From: Elmis aenea
Lineage: Eukaryota; Arthropoda; Insecta; Coleoptera; Elmidae
Assembly (NCBI GenBank): GCA_947652605.1
Contig: OX393578.1
Location: 61,573,415-61,637,414 of the forward strand
Length of the DNA stretch: 64,000 bases
Direction: 5' to 3'
The translations under genes were made by a program, and so were the position numbers. Below, one piece after another: positions 63,701 to 64,000 of this stretch; the stretch's first letter is position 1, and every line of letters begins with the position of its first letter. The notes under the pieces were generated by a model that was not told the origin of the DNA, made no database searches, and saw only the letters and a program-made list of their open reading frames with translations.

Positions 63701-63998
63701 GGAAATATCCTAACGGTTGAATTATTTCACCAGTGTAACCTTTTACTAATATACATGGTACTTCTAACTTTAAATGTGAAAAATATTTTTCATAACTAAA
63801 TTTGCTAATCGCAGATATGGGCGATCCGCTGTCTATTTCTACTTGAAATGGAATTTCATCAATTTGAATATTACATACTATTGGTGGAATTTTAATATTG
63901 TTCACATTTAATGAATGCATTGACAGTTCAATAGCTTTTTCTGTTTCAATGAAATTACATTTTACCTTATTTTTTAAAGTACAAACCTTAGCTAGGTG
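60780..63998 (-). CDS. Gypsy Gag-Pol polyprotein, C-terminal 1072 residues
   Basis: The frame is open from the window edge to TAG/TAA at 60780. The first six residues in view (HLAKVC) are the end of a CCHC zinc knuckle, so pol is in frame with gag. The Met at 63920 is internal. Numbered from that Met: protease DSGS at 30-33; RT with the FLDD box at 309-312; RNase H with catalytic Asp458, Glu500 and Asp525; integrase zinc finger His678/His681 with Cys711/Cys714; and the DDE triad Asp742, Asp796 and Glu832. The C-terminal region has the GPY/F-like segment (WTPALIVKRKGRYVY) and a Pro/Glu/Arg-rich tail, and no chromodomain. All catalytic residues are present, so the copy may still be active. This is the clade often annotated as K02A2.6-like. 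Confidence 0.93.
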   Translation of the reverse strand, partial: HLAKVCTLKNKVKCNFIETEKAIELSMHSLNVNNIKIPPIVCNIQIDEIPFQVEIDSGSPISAISKFSYEKYFSHLKLEVPCILVKGYTGEIIQPLGYFQAKSNFNNVVKTISFYVVQDASANLVGRDFLKAYDMELQVVKKMESQQSELDRLLQKYPWVFDGKLGKYKYSQISLQLKSEVKPIFIKPRPIPFAYRKKIEQQLERLQEEGVITPIEASEWGTPLVPIVKADGSLRICGDYKSTINKYLEPVKYPLPRIEEIFSSLQGGLQFSKIDLSQAYIQFELEAESRKLVAWSTHKGIYAVNRMPYGIAPASAKFQRHLEQLLQGLEGVINFLDDIVVTGKTREEHSRKLDEVFKRLESAGLKLNKEKCQFFQDEITYLGHVINKDGLKKTNDKVKAILEAPKPTTVTQVRSFVGLVNYYGKFVPNLANHLRPIYNLLGKNPEVSWNEECDKAFHDIKQIMASDTVLAHFDPALPIILTCDASQYGVGASILHLMPTGEERPIGFVSRVLMPAEMKYSVIHKEALAIYYAVERFQQYLRGIKFTIRTDHRPLLTLFGEHKGIPLMHANRLQRWAIFLSGFDYHIEYVKGKQNCIADCLSRVPLPIKYLSTVYNDSCQYLKFASMEGLPINDKLVAQETQKDPLLKSVMKCIRGKWPETVMEETQPYYRRRLELTIERGCIMWGHRVVIPKQLRKTMLQELHVSHLGVVKSKALARSYLWWPKVDQEIEQMAKSCLPCLQQRADPPRVKVKPWPETKEPFERIHLDFLGPIQNKQYLILTDAYSKWPEVFEMKNCNSKEVIVKLRETFARFGLPKTVVSDNGTPFVSNEMNDFFSKNGIKHITSPPYSPSSNGSAENAVRTFKSKLNASLMDDKNKNTETSTLIARYLLSYRNIQHSTTNITPAERMLGRKLRMRLDLIKPSNQEIVEVKEDRTVKYFNIGEKVMVRDYRVINKRQWTPALIVKRKGRYVYICKTTTGTIWKRHANQIIPRGAFENEKEEPPHKEQLRHTVRTKIGRPVEEVDQQEPVQQNRGNPEPLREFSPNNTTTAEPSRRTSSRKALPPSRYGFDD

Positions 63999-64000
63999 CC

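Larger units (their letters stand above)
60383..64000 (-). mobile_element. Ty3/Gypsy LTR retrotransposon, 3' half, inserted in the satellite
   Basis: On the minus strand the element runs from beyond the window edge through the gag end, protease, RT, RNase H and integrase, a ~170-bp untranslated stretch, a polypurine tract and the 3' LTR. There is no env-like frame between pol and the LTR. The coding frame has no internal stop. The left junction falls inside a satellite monomer (AATCATGCTAA then TGTAAAG); the other junction and the 5' LTR are outside the window. Confidence 0.92.

Overview
The window is AT-rich animal DNA with large introns, spliceosomal genes and dense transposon remains. The gene content (an Nckx30C-type exchanger, a spaghetti-type RPAP3, eIF3j and an SREK1/Srp54-type splicing factor) points to an insect. 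A beetle is a reasonable guess, but nothing in the sequence proves the order. No prokaryotic features, CRISPR array, tRNA or rRNA were recognised.

Layout. (1) 1-32755, + strand: the last five coding exons of an SLC24 K+-dependent Na+/Ca2+ exchanger, with compatible splice phases (366 codons including stop; the 5' part lies outside the window). Its introns (6.0, 9.6, 12.7 and 3.0 kb) hold decayed LINE copies, a mariner-type relic, a 285-bp foldback MITE and several tandem-repeat families. (2) 32756-40224: AT-rich 3'UTR and intergenic DNA with a degenerate ~158-bp repeat array. (3) 40225-45480, - strand: a tandemly duplicated three-exon GLYAT-like (GNAT fold) acyltransferase. The downstream copy has a clean in-frame stop in exon 2. 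The upstream copy is intact and is followed by two different phase-compatible terminal exons. (4) 45.5-49.1 kb: a Helitron-like element, a long palindrome and a transposase-like coding relic. (5) 49115-56541: a compact housekeeping cluster, eIF3j (-), SREK1/Srp54-like (+), RPAP3/spag (-). eIF3j and SREK1 are head-to-head over about 640 bp; SREK1 and RPAP3 are tail-to-tail. (6) 57537-60382: a satellite array of ~181-182-bp monomers with a 728-bp four-monomer higher-order repeat. (7) 60383-64000, - strand: the 3' half of a Ty3/Gypsy retrotransposon with an intact pol frame, polypurine tract and 213-bp LTR, inserted into the satellite.

The host genes are not one pathway. eIF3j acts in translation initiation, the SR protein in splice-site choice, RPAP3 in HSP90/R2TP assembly of large complexes, NCKX in Ca2+ extrusion and the GLYAT-like enzymes in acyl-CoA conjugation. 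The observations most worth following are the GLYAT locus (recent duplication, one nonsense allele, alternative terminal exons), the satellite higher-order repeat cut by a young-looking Gypsy element, and a tandem-repeat family that occurs in opposite orientations within one intron. I found no clear evidence of an entirely new biological system.
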